A stretch of DNA of 10,165 nt from Sporosarcina sp. (lineage in GTDB: Bacteria > Bacillota > Bacilli > Bacillales_A > Planococcaceae). Both the position numbers and the translations under genes were made by a program. The stretch spans positions 1-10,165 of the forward strand of contig JARIDM010000182.1 of assembly GCA_029263945.1 (NCBI GenBank), given 5' to 3'. Of this stretch, positions 1 through 5,107 are shown piece after piece. Under the pieces are notes generated by a model. It worked only from the letters and a program-made list of their open reading frames with translations. It searched no databases and had not been told where the DNA came from. The first letter of the stretch is position 1, and every line of letters starts with the position of its first letter.

Positions 1-90
1 GCAACATATAGCTTAAGAGAAGGTTCACACAACGATATGTTTTGACGGAGCAATGACACCGGTTGATGAGATTGAGGGTATATATTAGAA

Positions 91-130
91 GCAAAAAATC
101 AGGTCACTCATTTTACGAGTGACCTGATTT
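91..130 (-). terminator. Intrinsic terminator of the nitroreductase gene
   Basis: A perfect 14-bp stem (96-109 with 117-130) closes on a 7-nt loop. Read on the minus strand it is followed by a run of T residues, just downstream of the nitroreductase stop codon. The plus-strand side also runs into CTTTTG, so it may also stop a plus-strand transcript entering from the left edge. Confidence 0.85.
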
Positions 131-141
131 CTTTTGTATTC

Positions 142-759
142 CTAAATAAATCTTACTTTGTCTTCGATCGCAATCCGCGTTGTCGGATAGGCAGGTGCAT
201 TTTCTTTCCCAATCGTAATGAGCACGATGGGAAAGTGGTTTTCAGAGACATTAAACCGTTCGACAAATTTCACTTTATCAAAACCACCCATTGGTCCCGT
301 TGCATAGCCTCTTTCCTTCGCAATTAACATAAACTGCATAGCAGCAAGTCCTGCATCGAATGTCGCCAAATTCTTGCGCGCTTCTTCTGGTGCATGAGGG
401 TAAGCCTTATTCGCATTCCCAACAAGCACTTCTTTACTCGCATCATCAATATATCCAGCGTCAGACATGCTATCATAAACTGACCCAATATTTTCATGAA
501 AGTTTTTGTCTCCTAGAACTGCAATAACAGCAGATGCGGTTTCAATTTGTTTCTGATTATACGCAATTCCTCGCAAATCTTTTCTTTCTTCTGGATCTAA
601 AAACACAAGAAACTCCCACGGTTGAAGGTTACTAGTTGAAGGTGCAAGCGTTGCTTCCTTCAACATTTCTAAAATCTCATCCTGTTCAATTTTAAAGTTC
701 GGATCATATTTACGCACCGAACGTCGTTCACGAATAAGTGTAGACAGCATTTCAGTCAC
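142..759 (-). CDS. NAD(P)H-dependent FMN nitroreductase, YdgI/YodC type
   Basis: A 205-residue cytosolic flavoenzyme of the nitroreductase family, expected to pass two electrons from NAD(P)H through FMN to nitroaromatics or quinones; the physiological substrate cannot be read from sequence. Seen: the N-terminal FMN phosphate-binding RRSVRKYD (12-19), APSTSNLQPWEFL (39-51), AYNQKQI (66-72) and the C-terminal GPMGGFD (155-161). Order and length match B. subtilis YdgI and YodC (about 200 residues). The start is GTG at 759: a strong AGGAGG (767-772) lies 7 nt upstream, while the next in-frame ATG (residue 4) would be 16 nt away. The gene is a single transcription unit with its own promoter and terminator. 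Homologues in Bacillus are often controlled by quinone- or electrophile-sensing HxlR/MarR-type repressors, and small palindromes lie over this promoter. No key residue appears to be missing. Confidence 0.93.
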   Translation of the reverse strand: MTEMLSTLIRERRSVRKYDPNFKIEQDEILEMLKEATLAPSTSNLQPWEFLVFLDPEERKDLRGIAYNQKQIETASAVIAVLGDKNFHENIGSVYDSMSDAGYIDDASKEVLVGNANKAYPHAPEEARKNLATFDAGLAAMQFMLIAKERGYATGPMGGFDKVKFVERFNVSENHFPIVLITIGKENAPAYPTTRIAIEDKVRFI

Positions 760-788
760 TTAAATTCCTCCTATATCTACCTTATAAT

Positions 789-815
789 AAGTACACTTGC
801 AGCATACTTTTAGTA
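789..815. promoter_or_regulatory. Candidate operator palindromes over the nitroreductase promoter
   Basis: Two short inverted repeats share AGT/ACT half-sites: AAGTACACTT (789-798, near the expected transcription start) and TACTTTTAGTA (805-815, overlapping the -10 and spacer). Position and shape suit a small winged-helix repressor such as an HxlR-type thiol sensor, but no such regulator is encoded nearby. Confidence 0.35.
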
Positions 816-829
816 AGTTAGTGCGTCAA
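801..829 (-). promoter_or_regulatory. Sigma-A promoter of the nitroreductase gene
   Basis: On the minus strand, -35 TTGACG (829-824) and -10 TATGCT (806-801) are separated by exactly 17 nt. The start site would fall near 794, giving a leader of about 35 nt that carries the AGGAGG ribosome site. Confidence 0.6.
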
Positions 830-907
830 GTATTGCGCGTGCAGATTATCTTACATACAGATCCAAACACTTTTCCTGTACCAAGATGCTTATTACAATT
901 AAATTCG

Positions 908-946
908 TTAAAAAACTACAAAATCCTAATCTGGATTTTGTAGTTT
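908..946 (-). terminator. Intrinsic terminator of the ArsR/small membrane protein operon
   Basis: A perfect 14-bp stem (913-926 with 933-946) with a 6-nt loop is followed on the minus strand by a run of T residues. It lies about 20 bp after the stop codon of the small membrane protein gene. Confidence 0.85.
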
Positions 947-966
947 AAATTCTAGTGATTCTTTTG

Positions 967-1197
967 TCACTCAACCTCTTTTAAAATTTGTTCAATAGAT
1001 TGTAGACGAACATTTAACGCTTCTACTTCTTTACTCAGTAAAGCATTGCTTTCTTTTTCTAACGTTAATTTCTCCGCAGCACGCAATTCAAAACCTTTAA
1101 CGGTCTTCATAATATAGTAAGTGACCAGTCCTATGACAACGAGTGGTAATACCATAGAAATAAGTGCAGCTAGTGATAATAATCCCAAAGTAATCAT
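967..1197 (-). CDS. Small membrane-anchored coiled-coil protein, function unknown
   Basis: A 76-residue protein. Residues about 4-31 form one hydrophobic membrane segment; residues about 33-75 are rich in Glu, Lys and Leu in a heptad-like pattern and should form an amphipathic helix or coiled coil facing the cytosol. I recognise no enzyme or named family. It is the second gene of an operon, starting 7 bp after the stop codon of the ArsR-like regulator. The ribosome site GAGAGG sits only 1 nt from the ATG at 1197; an in-frame TTG at residue 4 (1188-1186) has a more normal distance, so the true start could be there, or translation may be coupled to the upstream gene. Pairing with a winged-helix regulator suggests a regulator partner or stress-related membrane sensor, but that is inference. 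Confidence 0.7.
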   Translation of the reverse strand: MITLGLLSLAALISMVLPLVVIGLVTYYIMKTVKGFELRAAEKLTLEKESNALLSKEVEALNVRLQSIEQILKEVE

Positions 1198-1204
1198 TCC
1201 TCTC

Positions 1205-1525
1205 TTATTTTTTCTTTTTCATCGTGAGTGACGGGGCTAATTGTTGAATTAACCCTTCTGTTAGCGCTAAATCGAATGGATTCAGTTCGTAAAATTTCGC
1301 TGATTGTCCACTCTCTAAAATCTCTAAGTTACCCGAAACCAATTTCGCCTCCTCTAGCTTTTGTAAATGTAAATAGAGCAAAGGTCTACTCATCTCTAAT
1401 CTTCTTGCAAGCTCACTCACATAGTGTCTTTCTTCTGACAACACTGCAATAATTTTTAGACGATGTACATTTGATAATGCTTCCAGGACAAGTAATAAAT
1501 CATCACCATTTTTTAAATGTATCAT
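1205..1525 (-). CDS. ArsR-like winged-helix transcriptional regulator
   Basis: A 106-residue DNA-binding protein made almost wholly of one winged-helix domain. The segment from ALSNVHRLKII (16-26) through ELARRLEMS (38-46) to the recognition helix RPLLYLHLQKLEEAKLV (47-63) is typical of the ArsR family, followed by the beta wing (about 65-82). There is no cysteine in the protein, so it cannot be a cysteine-type metal sensor like ArsR or CadC; the ligand is unknown. It ends in a lysine-rich tail. It is the first gene of an operon with the small membrane coiled-coil protein. No Shine-Dalgarno sequence precedes the ATG, and the predicted promoter would start transcription within a base or two of it, so the mRNA looks leaderless. 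Confidence 0.85.
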   Translation of the reverse strand: MIHLKNGDDLLLVLEALSNVHRLKIIAVLSEERHYVSELARRLEMSRPLLYLHLQKLEEAKLVSGNLEILESGQSAKFYELNPFDLALTEGLIQQLAPSLTMKKKK

Positions 1526-1533
1526 ATGTAACT

Positions 1534-1562
1534 ATTATATTACAGGTGCCTAAGAAGCGCAA
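1534..1562 (-). promoter_or_regulatory. Sigma-A promoter of the ArsR operon, probably leaderless
   Basis: On the minus strand, -35 TTGCGC (1562-1557) and a perfect -10 TATAAT (1539-1534) are spaced 17 nt apart. Only 8 nt separate the -10 from the ATG at 1525. The -35 directly follows the T-tract of the upstream terminator. Confidence 0.65.
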
Positions 1563-1606
1563 CAAAAAAAGAAAGCCGTATACAATTCGTTAAATTGCAT
1601 ACGACT
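1562..1606 (-). terminator. Intrinsic terminator of the DoxX-like gene
   Basis: A 14-bp stem (1574-1587 with 1593-1606) with a 5-nt loop is fully paired only in minus-strand RNA, where two positions are G-U pairs; in plus-strand RNA they are A-C mismatches. A long T-rich tract follows on the minus strand. This places it as the end of the unit containing the DoxX-like gene. Confidence 0.8.
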
Positions 1607-1619
1607 CTCTTTAATGCTT

Positions 1620-1976
1620 TCAATCGTATTTACTTACTTTCAATACCCACCATATAAATAAAAATTGGAGTGGCAATCGAAGCCATAATACATAGGCAGG
1701 GAGACTAAAGTTCTCGGGTGTTAAGGCCATGTAGATGTTGACAGGGAATATAAGCACCAAGAAAATAGCAGTGAGAATTCCTGTCATTCTACGTGTCTTT
1801 TTAACCAATAAACCAATGGCCAATAAAATCTCGATCACACCTGATAGGTAAATAATTGCGAGTGGAAAAGGCGTCCAATCAGGCATACCTGTTAAAAAGA
1901 AAGATTCTAATGTGAAATGGGCAATACCTGCCGCAATGAAAAAGAGGCTAAAGCCATATAGCGCAATTTTCTTCAT
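1620..1976 (-). CDS. DoxX-like four-helix membrane protein
   Basis: A 118-residue integral membrane protein with four hydrophobic segments (about 4-24, 38-60, 66-86 and 92-114). The glycine-rich second segment with SGVIEILLAIGLL (45-57), followed by the basic loop KKTRR (59-63), is characteristic of the DoxX/DoxD-like superfamily. Such proteins are quinone- or redox-associated in some bacteria; the exact role here is unknown. The ATG at 1976 is preceded by GAGGAG at 9 nt. It lies 81 bp downstream of the haem monooxygenase gene with no convincing terminator between, so read-through is possible, but a sigma-B-like promoter with good geometry also lies in the gap. A strong terminator follows. 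Confidence 0.75.
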   Translation of the reverse strand: MKKIALYGFSLFFIAAGIAHFTLESFFLTGMPDWTPFPLAIIYLSGVIEILLAIGLLVKKTRRMTGILTAIFLVLIFPVNIYMALTPENFSLPAYVLWLRLPLQFLFIWWVLKVSKYD

Positions 1977-2009
1977 GATTTAAAACTCCTCACTTGTTCT
2001 ACTCTTTCT

Positions 2010-2035
2010 ATCCCCTCAAGCAATTTATTCAAAAC
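2010..2035 (-). promoter_or_regulatory. Sigma-B-like promoter before the DoxX-like gene
   Basis: On the minus strand GTTTTG (2035-2030) and GGGGAT (2015-2010) are 14 nt apart, resembling the general-stress sigma-B pattern GTTTAA-N12-15-GGGTAT. The start site would be near 2003, about 27 nt before the ATG. No good sigma-A promoter is seen in this gap. Confidence 0.4.
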
Positions 2036-2057
2036 GTTTAGGTTTTCAAGTGATTTT

Positions 2058-2549
2058 CTACTGGTATGTCGTGACAAAAGAAGGACGCGAGAAAATATTG
2101 GGACGTTTGTCTATCCCTTTCTCCGTTCCTCGCTTCGCATGTGCTTTGGAATAGGCTTGTGAATCTTGCCAACTTGTAAATGCATTTGAGTTTTCCCATA
2201 TCGTCAAAATAACATACGTATCTGATGTTAACGGTCGTAATACACGTATTGCGATAAAGCCAGGCTCGTGTTCAATTAGTTTTGCGCGGTTTTGAAAACG
2301 CTGTTCAAATAGTGCTTTTCCTTCTGCTGTCACTGGAACATTATTAAGAACAGCAAAACCATTTCCCTGTAGCTCTCCCGTTTGATCGAGAATTTCGTAA
2401 GCCTCTGTGTACGTAAACGGAGCATCTTCTGCCTCACACAATAGAAGAGATTCCTCTCTATTTTTCAAGTGAACAAAAGGACTATTGTTCAAATCATTCA
2501 CTACTTTTACTGCTTCTTCTTCGGAACCTAACCATTTATACAATTTCAT
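2058..2549 (-). CDS. hmoB: HmoB-type haem-degrading monooxygenase
   Basis: A 163-residue cytosolic protein of the antibiotic biosynthesis monooxygenase (ABM/IsdG-like) fold, expected to open haem oxidatively and release iron. Numbered from the chosen start: GFAVLNNVPV (64-73), NRAKLIEHEPGFIAIRVLRP (87-106), YVILTIWEN (112-120), the haem-ligand region SKAHAKRG (134-141) and IFSRPSFVTTY (152-162). These match B. subtilis HmoB (YhgC) closely in order and length. The Asn, Trp and His expected for IsdG-type catalysis all appear present. A longer frame opens at 2588, but a perfect AAAGGAGGT lies 7 nt before the ATG at 2549, and the likely -10 would start transcription inside the extension, so I start at 2549. 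It is divergent from the BltD-like gene. No obvious Fur box was seen. Confidence 0.9.
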   Translation of the reverse strand: MKLYKWLGSEEEAVKVVNDLNNSPFVHLKNREESLLLCEAEDAPFTYTEAYEILDQTGELQGNGFAVLNNVPVTAEGKALFEQRFQNRAKLIEHEPGFIAIRVLRPLTSDTYVILTIWENSNAFTSWQDSQAYSKAHAKRGTEKGIDKRPNIFSRPSFVTTYQ

Positions 2550-2556
2550 TTCAAAA

Positions 2557-2565
2557 ACCTCCTTT
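2557..2565 (-). promoter_or_regulatory. Ribosome binding site that fixes the hmoB start
   Basis: AAAGGAGGT, a perfect match to the anti-Shine-Dalgarno, sits 7 nt before the ATG at 2549 and inside the longer open frame that begins at 2588. This argues against the longer start. Confidence 0.85.
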
Positions 2566-2590
2566 ATGGCTTTACCAACCTTATTCATCT

Positions 2591-2596
2591 ATTATA
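2591..2596 (-). promoter_or_regulatory. Probable -10 of hmoB
   Basis: A perfect TATAAT on the minus strand, with only a weak, T-rich -35 about 17 nt upstream. Transcription would begin near 2584, which is downstream of the ATG at 2588 and consistent with the start at 2549. Confidence 0.5.
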
Positions 2597-2608
2597 AATA
2601 ATAACAGC

Positions 2609-2648
2609 TTCAAAAAATCATTGTGCACTTTACGATGTATTTTTTGAA
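2609..2648. repeat. Inverted repeat between hmoB and the BltD-like gene
   Basis: Two perfect 10-bp arms, TTCAAAAAAT (2609-2618) and ATTTTTTGAA (2639-2648), flank a 20-bp centre. The left arm overlaps the hmoB -35 region and the right arm lies in the spacer of the opposing promoter, so it could be a shared regulatory site. The arms are A/T-rich, so chance is possible. Confidence 0.45.
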
Positions 2649-2657
2649 AAGTACAGT
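2629..2657 (+). promoter_or_regulatory. Possible promoter of the BltD-like gene
   Basis: TTTACG (2629-2634) and TACAGT (2652-2657) are 17 nt apart, each matching four of six consensus bases. The start site would be near 2664, leaving a short leader. Confidence 0.4.
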
Positions 2658-2681
2658 AGAACTAGAAAGGATTGAAAAGTC

Positions 2682-3128
2682 GTGGGCATTGAAATTCATG
2701 ACGTGACAAAAGAAAATTATAAAGAGGTTTTAAGCTTACAAGTGGCACATTCGCAAACAAATTTTGTTGAATCCCCATATGAATGCTTAGAGGATTCGGT
2801 AGAACAGAAAGCGTACCGTCCTGTAGGTTTATATACAGAAGGCCGTCTCGTAGGTTTCGCCATGTACGGTTTCCTCCCCCAAAAGAAAGAACAAGGTCGC
2901 CTCTGGATTGACCGCATTCTTATTGATGAAGAGGAACAAGGGAAAGGCTTTGGGGAAGAATCCATGCTTGCATTGATAGACAGAGTGACAGAAGTATACG
3001 GCAAGCAACCTATTTACTTAAGTGTTTACTTGGATAATGAGGGGGCCATCTATTTATATAAAAAACTCGGATTTGAGTTTATCGATGAACTTGATATTAA
3101 CGGCGAGCAAATCATGCGACGTGACTAA
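2682..3128 (+). CDS. bltD: GNAT acetyltransferase resembling BltD (spermine/spermidine N-acetyltransferase)
   Basis: A 148-residue cytosolic GNAT-fold enzyme that should transfer acetyl from acetyl-CoA to an amine; by resemblance to B. subtilis BltD the likely acceptor is spermidine or spermine. Seen: CLEDSVEQ (35-42), YRPVGLY (45-51) and GFAMYGFLP (58-66), shared with BltD; the acetyl-CoA motif IDRILIDEEEQGKGFG (76-91); and the C-terminal YLSVYLDNEGAIYLYKKLGF (112-131). Length agrees with BltD (about 150). The start is GTG at 2682 with a modest AAAGG 11 nt upstream; no better in-frame start exists. In B. subtilis bltD follows the Blt multidrug pump; here two MFS pumps lie downstream but in separate units. 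The function is inferred from remembered similarity, not an alignment. Confidence 0.82.
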   Translation: MGIEIHDVTKENYKEVLSLQVAHSQTNFVESPYECLEDSVEQKAYRPVGLYTEGRLVGFAMYGFLPQKKEQGRLWIDRILIDEEEQGKGFGEESMLALIDRVTEVYGKQPIYLSVYLDNEGAIYLYKKLGFEFIDELDINGEQIMRRD

Positions 3129-3145
3129 TTCATTTTATATAAATT

Positions 3146-3184
3146 AGACGACCTTTCAGTGTTTAAGAAGGGTCGTCTTTTTTT
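3146..3184 (+). terminator. Intrinsic terminator of the BltD-like gene
   Basis: An 8-bp stem AGACGACC/GGTCGTCT (3146-3153 with 3171-3178) with a 17-nt loop is followed by T residues to 3184. It abuts the 3' end of the convergent marR gene. Confidence 0.8.
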
Positions 3185-3608
3185 AATTTTCAGCAGTCAA
3201 GTTCTCTTTGACTTGTTGAAGAAGCTGCTTCATGGTCAACAAGTCCTCTGGTTCAAAGCCTCCGAACATGTTCTCTTCATGCGATTGCCAAATTGCTGAA
3301 ATCGGTTTTTGAAGATCTCGGCCTTTCTCTGTCAGGTAGACTTTGTGTATTCGATTATCGTCTTCATCTTGCTTTCTATAAACAATATCGTCTTGTTCTA
3401 ATTTTTTAAGCATATTACTAATTGTCGAAGCCTCGGACCCCGTTTTATGTCTCAGTTGAGATTGCGTAATGCCATCACGTTCCCATAAATAAGACAATGC
3501 AAGCTCTTGCCCAATATGTAACCCTAGTTCCCTCAATTGGTTTGCGTACGTTTTTCTTGTTTGTATCGCAATTTTTTGTAGAAGTAAACGAATCTCACTT
3601 TGAATCAT
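3183..3608 (-). CDS. MarR family transcriptional regulator
   Basis: A 141-residue winged-helix dimeric repressor. From the chosen start: N-terminal helices (1-35), QELALSYLWERDGITQSQL (34-52), the recognition region GSEASTISNMLKKLEQDDIV (57-76) with the wing RKQDEDDNRIHKVYLTEKG (78-96), and a C-terminal dimer helix. The signature DDNR...VYLTEKG is typical of MarR. A longer frame reaches 3698, but GGAGGG (3615-3620) lies 6 nt before the ATG at 3608, and 141 residues is the normal family size; the extension would also run across the promoter. The gene is divergent from MFS transporter 1, with operator-like palindromes between, so it probably represses both itself and the pump until a drug or phenolic ligand binds. 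No conserved redox cysteine is seen, so an OhrR-type peroxide sensor is unlikely. Confidence 0.9.
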   Translation of the reverse strand: MIQSEIRLLLQKIAIQTRKTYANQLRELGLHIGQELALSYLWERDGITQSQLRHKTGSEASTISNMLKKLEQDDIVYRKQDEDDNRIHKVYLTEKGRDLQKPISAIWQSHEENMFGGFEPEDLLTMKQLLQQVKENLTAEN

Positions 3609-3614
3609 AATCAT

Positions 3615-3620
3615 CCCTCC
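3615..3620 (-). promoter_or_regulatory. Ribosome binding site that fixes the marR start
   Basis: GGAGGG lies directly against the ATG at 3614 but 6 nt before the ATG at 3608, which favours the latter as the start. Confidence 0.75.
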
Positions 3621-3635
3621 GCGTGTACTCAGTAA

Positions 3636-3646
3636 GCTAACTATAA
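3636..3646 (-). promoter_or_regulatory. marR -10 with operator half-site
   Basis: GCTAACTATAA here is the exact reverse complement of TTATAGTTAGC at 3737-3747 in the pump's operator region. On the minus strand it contains TATAGT (3645-3640), a likely marR -10. A bound regulator would cover the marR promoter, which suggests autoregulation. Confidence 0.55.
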
Positions 3647-3691
3647 CAATAATTTTAGAAAGTGAAAGTAATTCAAATTTACGTTGATAGG

Positions 3692-3720
3692 TTGACATTT
3701 CAAGCGATATAGGATTTAAT
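3692..3720 (+). promoter_or_regulatory. Sigma-A promoter of MFS transporter 1
   Basis: A perfect -35 TTGACA (3692-3697) and a -10 TTTAAT (3715-3720) are separated by 17 nt. The start site would be near 3727, inside the first operator copy. Confidence 0.75.
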
Positions 3721-3754
3721 TAGCAGACTAACTAGTTTATAGTTAGCAGGCTAA
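3720..3754. promoter_or_regulatory. Tandem MarR-type operator upstream of MFS transporter 1
   Basis: Two copies of a 12-bp palindromic element, TTAGCAGACTAA (3720-3731) and TTAGCAGGCTAA (3743-3754), lie 23 bp apart. The whole 35-bp block is itself symmetric, with inner arms CTAACTA and TAGTTAG. It begins at the last base of the -10 and covers the start site, the classic place for a repressor. The adjacent divergent marR gene is the obvious candidate regulator. Confidence 0.7.
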
Positions 3755-3778
3755 GTATTACACCAGGAGGTTTGATGA

Positions 3779-4942
3779 ATGAATCGGATGTTAAAACCAG
3801 CGATCATTTCGATTGCAATGGCAACGGTAATGGCAGGCGCTGCAATTTCACCCGCGCTTGGGTTAATTGCCGCACATTTTAAGGATGCCAATCCTACGCT
3901 AATTAAATTAGTCTTAACGGTACCGTCGTTAATGATTATTCCCTTTTCGTTTATTTCTAGTTATTTAACGAAAAAAATCGCAAAACGCTCAATTGTACTC
4001 ATCGGGCTGGCGATTTATGTTGTAGGCGGTGTTGGTGCACAGTTTGCGAATACCATTGAAGTCTTACTTGCGTTTCGCTTATTCTTGGGAGCTGGCGTAG
4101 GACTTGTGATGCCACTTTCATTTACGTTAATCAGTGACCATTTCCAAGGAACAGAGCGCACTAAAATGATGGGCTACAATACCGCTTTTAGTAACGTTGG
4201 CGGCATTGTCACAATGCTATTGGCGGGCTACTTGGCTTCATTTAACTGGCGGGTTCCTTTTAACGTGTATTGGTTAGGGCTTGTTATTTTTGTGCTCATC
4301 TTCTTGTACCTACCCAAAAACGTCCCTTTGAAACCACGTGTTGGAGAAGTAAAGGCTAAAATACCTTTATCTGTATATGGGATAGCACTTGCTGCATGTG
4401 GCGTCATGCTTGCCTATTATGCAATCGCTACGAATATGGCACTGTACTTGGAACAAAGTAACTTAGGAAACTCTAAGACAGCTGGTGTTGTCATGTCATT
4501 CACGACAGTTGGCGGCATGATTACAAGTTTAATCCTTGTAAAATTACAAGACTTATTTAAAAACTATTTAATTACAATCGCTTTACTTGGCATGGGCATT
4601 GCGTTTGCGATTTTATCCATTACGCATTCCGTTCCTGTTATTCTACTTGCTGTTTGTCTCATCGGTTTCGGACAAGGAATTATTTTCCCTTTAATTAACG
4701 TCATGGTACTCAGCAATATTCCAACGTCCATCAGTGACAAAGTGATCTCGATTGTTGCCAGTATGATTTATGTCGGTCAATTCTTATCACCTGTGGTACT
4801 TGATTCACTCAGTAAAGTATTTGGTAATCCGTCGATTCGGTTCCAATATAGCATTCTATCCGTTAGTTTAATCGCTTCATTTATTGGCATGCTCATCTAT
4901 AAACTCGTTACAAAAAGCAAAGTGAATACGAAAGAAGCATAA
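3779..4942 (+). CDS. MFS efflux transporter 1 (drug:H+ antiporter-like)
   Basis: A 387-residue integral membrane protein with 12 predicted helices, of the usual length for the 12-helix drug/H+ antiporter group. Seen: first helix IISIAMATVMAGAAISPALG (9-28); a degenerate motif A loop SYLTKKIAKRS (61-71) lacking the usual Asp; motif B with Arg in LLAFRLFLGAGVG (96-108); and a motif-C-like GYNTAFSNVGG (132-142) in which the usual Gly-Pro is Ser-Asn. The C-terminal half repeats the fold, with IGFGQGIIFPL around residues 296-306. The ATG at 3779 has AGGAGG 8 nt upstream; an ATG at 3775 is out of frame. Export of a toxic compound is inferred from the family and the neighbouring MarR gene; the substrate is unknown. 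It is a close paralogue of the transporter at 5724-6890. Confidence 0.9.
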   Translation: MNRMLKPAIISIAMATVMAGAAISPALGLIAAHFKDANPTLIKLVLTVPSLMIIPFSFISSYLTKKIAKRSIVLIGLAIYVVGGVGAQFANTIEVLLAFRLFLGAGVGLVMPLSFTLISDHFQGTERTKMMGYNTAFSNVGGIVTMLLAGYLASFNWRVPFNVYWLGLVIFVLIFLYLPKNVPLKPRVGEVKAKIPLSVYGIALAACGVMLAYYAIATNMALYLEQSNLGNSKTAGVVMSFTTVGGMITSLILVKLQDLFKNYLITIALLGMGIAFAILSITHSVPVILLAVCLIGFGQGIIFPLINVMVLSNIPTSISDKVISIVASMIYVGQFLSPVVLDSLSKVFGNPSIRFQYSILSVSLIASFIGMLIYKLVTKSKVNTKEA

Positions 4943-4965
4943 CTTTAATATCATAATTATTTTAC

Positions 4966-4997
4966 AGCCTTCCTCCGTATTGAGGAAAGGCTTTTTT
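4966..4997 (+). terminator. Intrinsic terminator of MFS transporter 1
   Basis: AGCCTTCCTC (4966-4975) pairs with GAGGAAAGGCT (4982-4992) with one bulged A, followed by T residues to 4997. It separates the two efflux modules. Confidence 0.85.
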
Positions 4998-5017
4998 GTT
5001 ATAATACACAAAATGGT

Positions 5018-5047
5018 AATTTCGCTTGACATAAGACAGCCGAAATT
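5018..5047. promoter_or_regulatory. Inverted repeat around the tetR -35
   Basis: Perfect 7-bp arms AATTTCG (5018-5024) and CGAAATT (5041-5047) flank 16 bp that include the whole -35. It could be a second repressor site or an unrelated regulator's site. Confidence 0.4.
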
Positions 5048-5054
5048 CTATACT
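5026..5054 (+). promoter_or_regulatory. Sigma-A promoter of the tetR-MFS2 operon
   Basis: A perfect -35 TTGACA (5026-5031) and a -10 TATACT (5049-5054) with a 17-nt spacer. The start site would be near 5061, directly in front of the TGACT/AGTCA palindrome. Confidence 0.8.
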
Positions 5055-5063
5055 GTACCCCGT

Positions 5064-5077
5064 TGACTTATGAGTCA
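5064..5077. promoter_or_regulatory. TetR-type operator
   Basis: TGACTTATGAGTCA is a 14-bp palindrome with 12 of 14 positions symmetric, placed just after the predicted transcription start. Size and position fit autorepression by the TetR protein encoded immediately downstream. Confidence 0.6.
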
Positions 5078-5107
5078 TTCAAAAAGAAAGGAACGTGAAA
5101 TAGGTTC

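Noticed and set aside
1..88. Possible tail of a plus-strand gene at the left edge: one frame is open for 14 codons to a TGA at 43-45, another shows a protein-like stretch ending at 86-88.
   Set aside because: Too short to recognise, and the protein-like stretch follows an in-frame stop at 14-16. It needs sequence to the left.
2036..2057. Terminator between hmoB and the DoxX-like gene.
   Set aside because: Only a 5-bp AAAAC/GTTTT hairpin without a T-tract is present, so I do not call it a terminator.
2550..2588. N-terminal extension of hmoB by 13 residues to an ATG at 2588.
   Set aside because: It contains the perfect ribosome site and lies at or before the predicted transcription start; homologues begin near the ATG at 2549.
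3609..3698. N-terminal extension of the MarR protein by 30 residues.
   Set aside because: It would read through the marR promoter and operator half-site; the family size and GGAGGG spacing favour 3608.
5095..5103. Two-codon leader ORF (GTG AAA TAG) directly behind AGAAAGGA before tetR.
   Set aside because: Could tune tetR translation, but so short an ORF is easily accidental and nothing else supports it.
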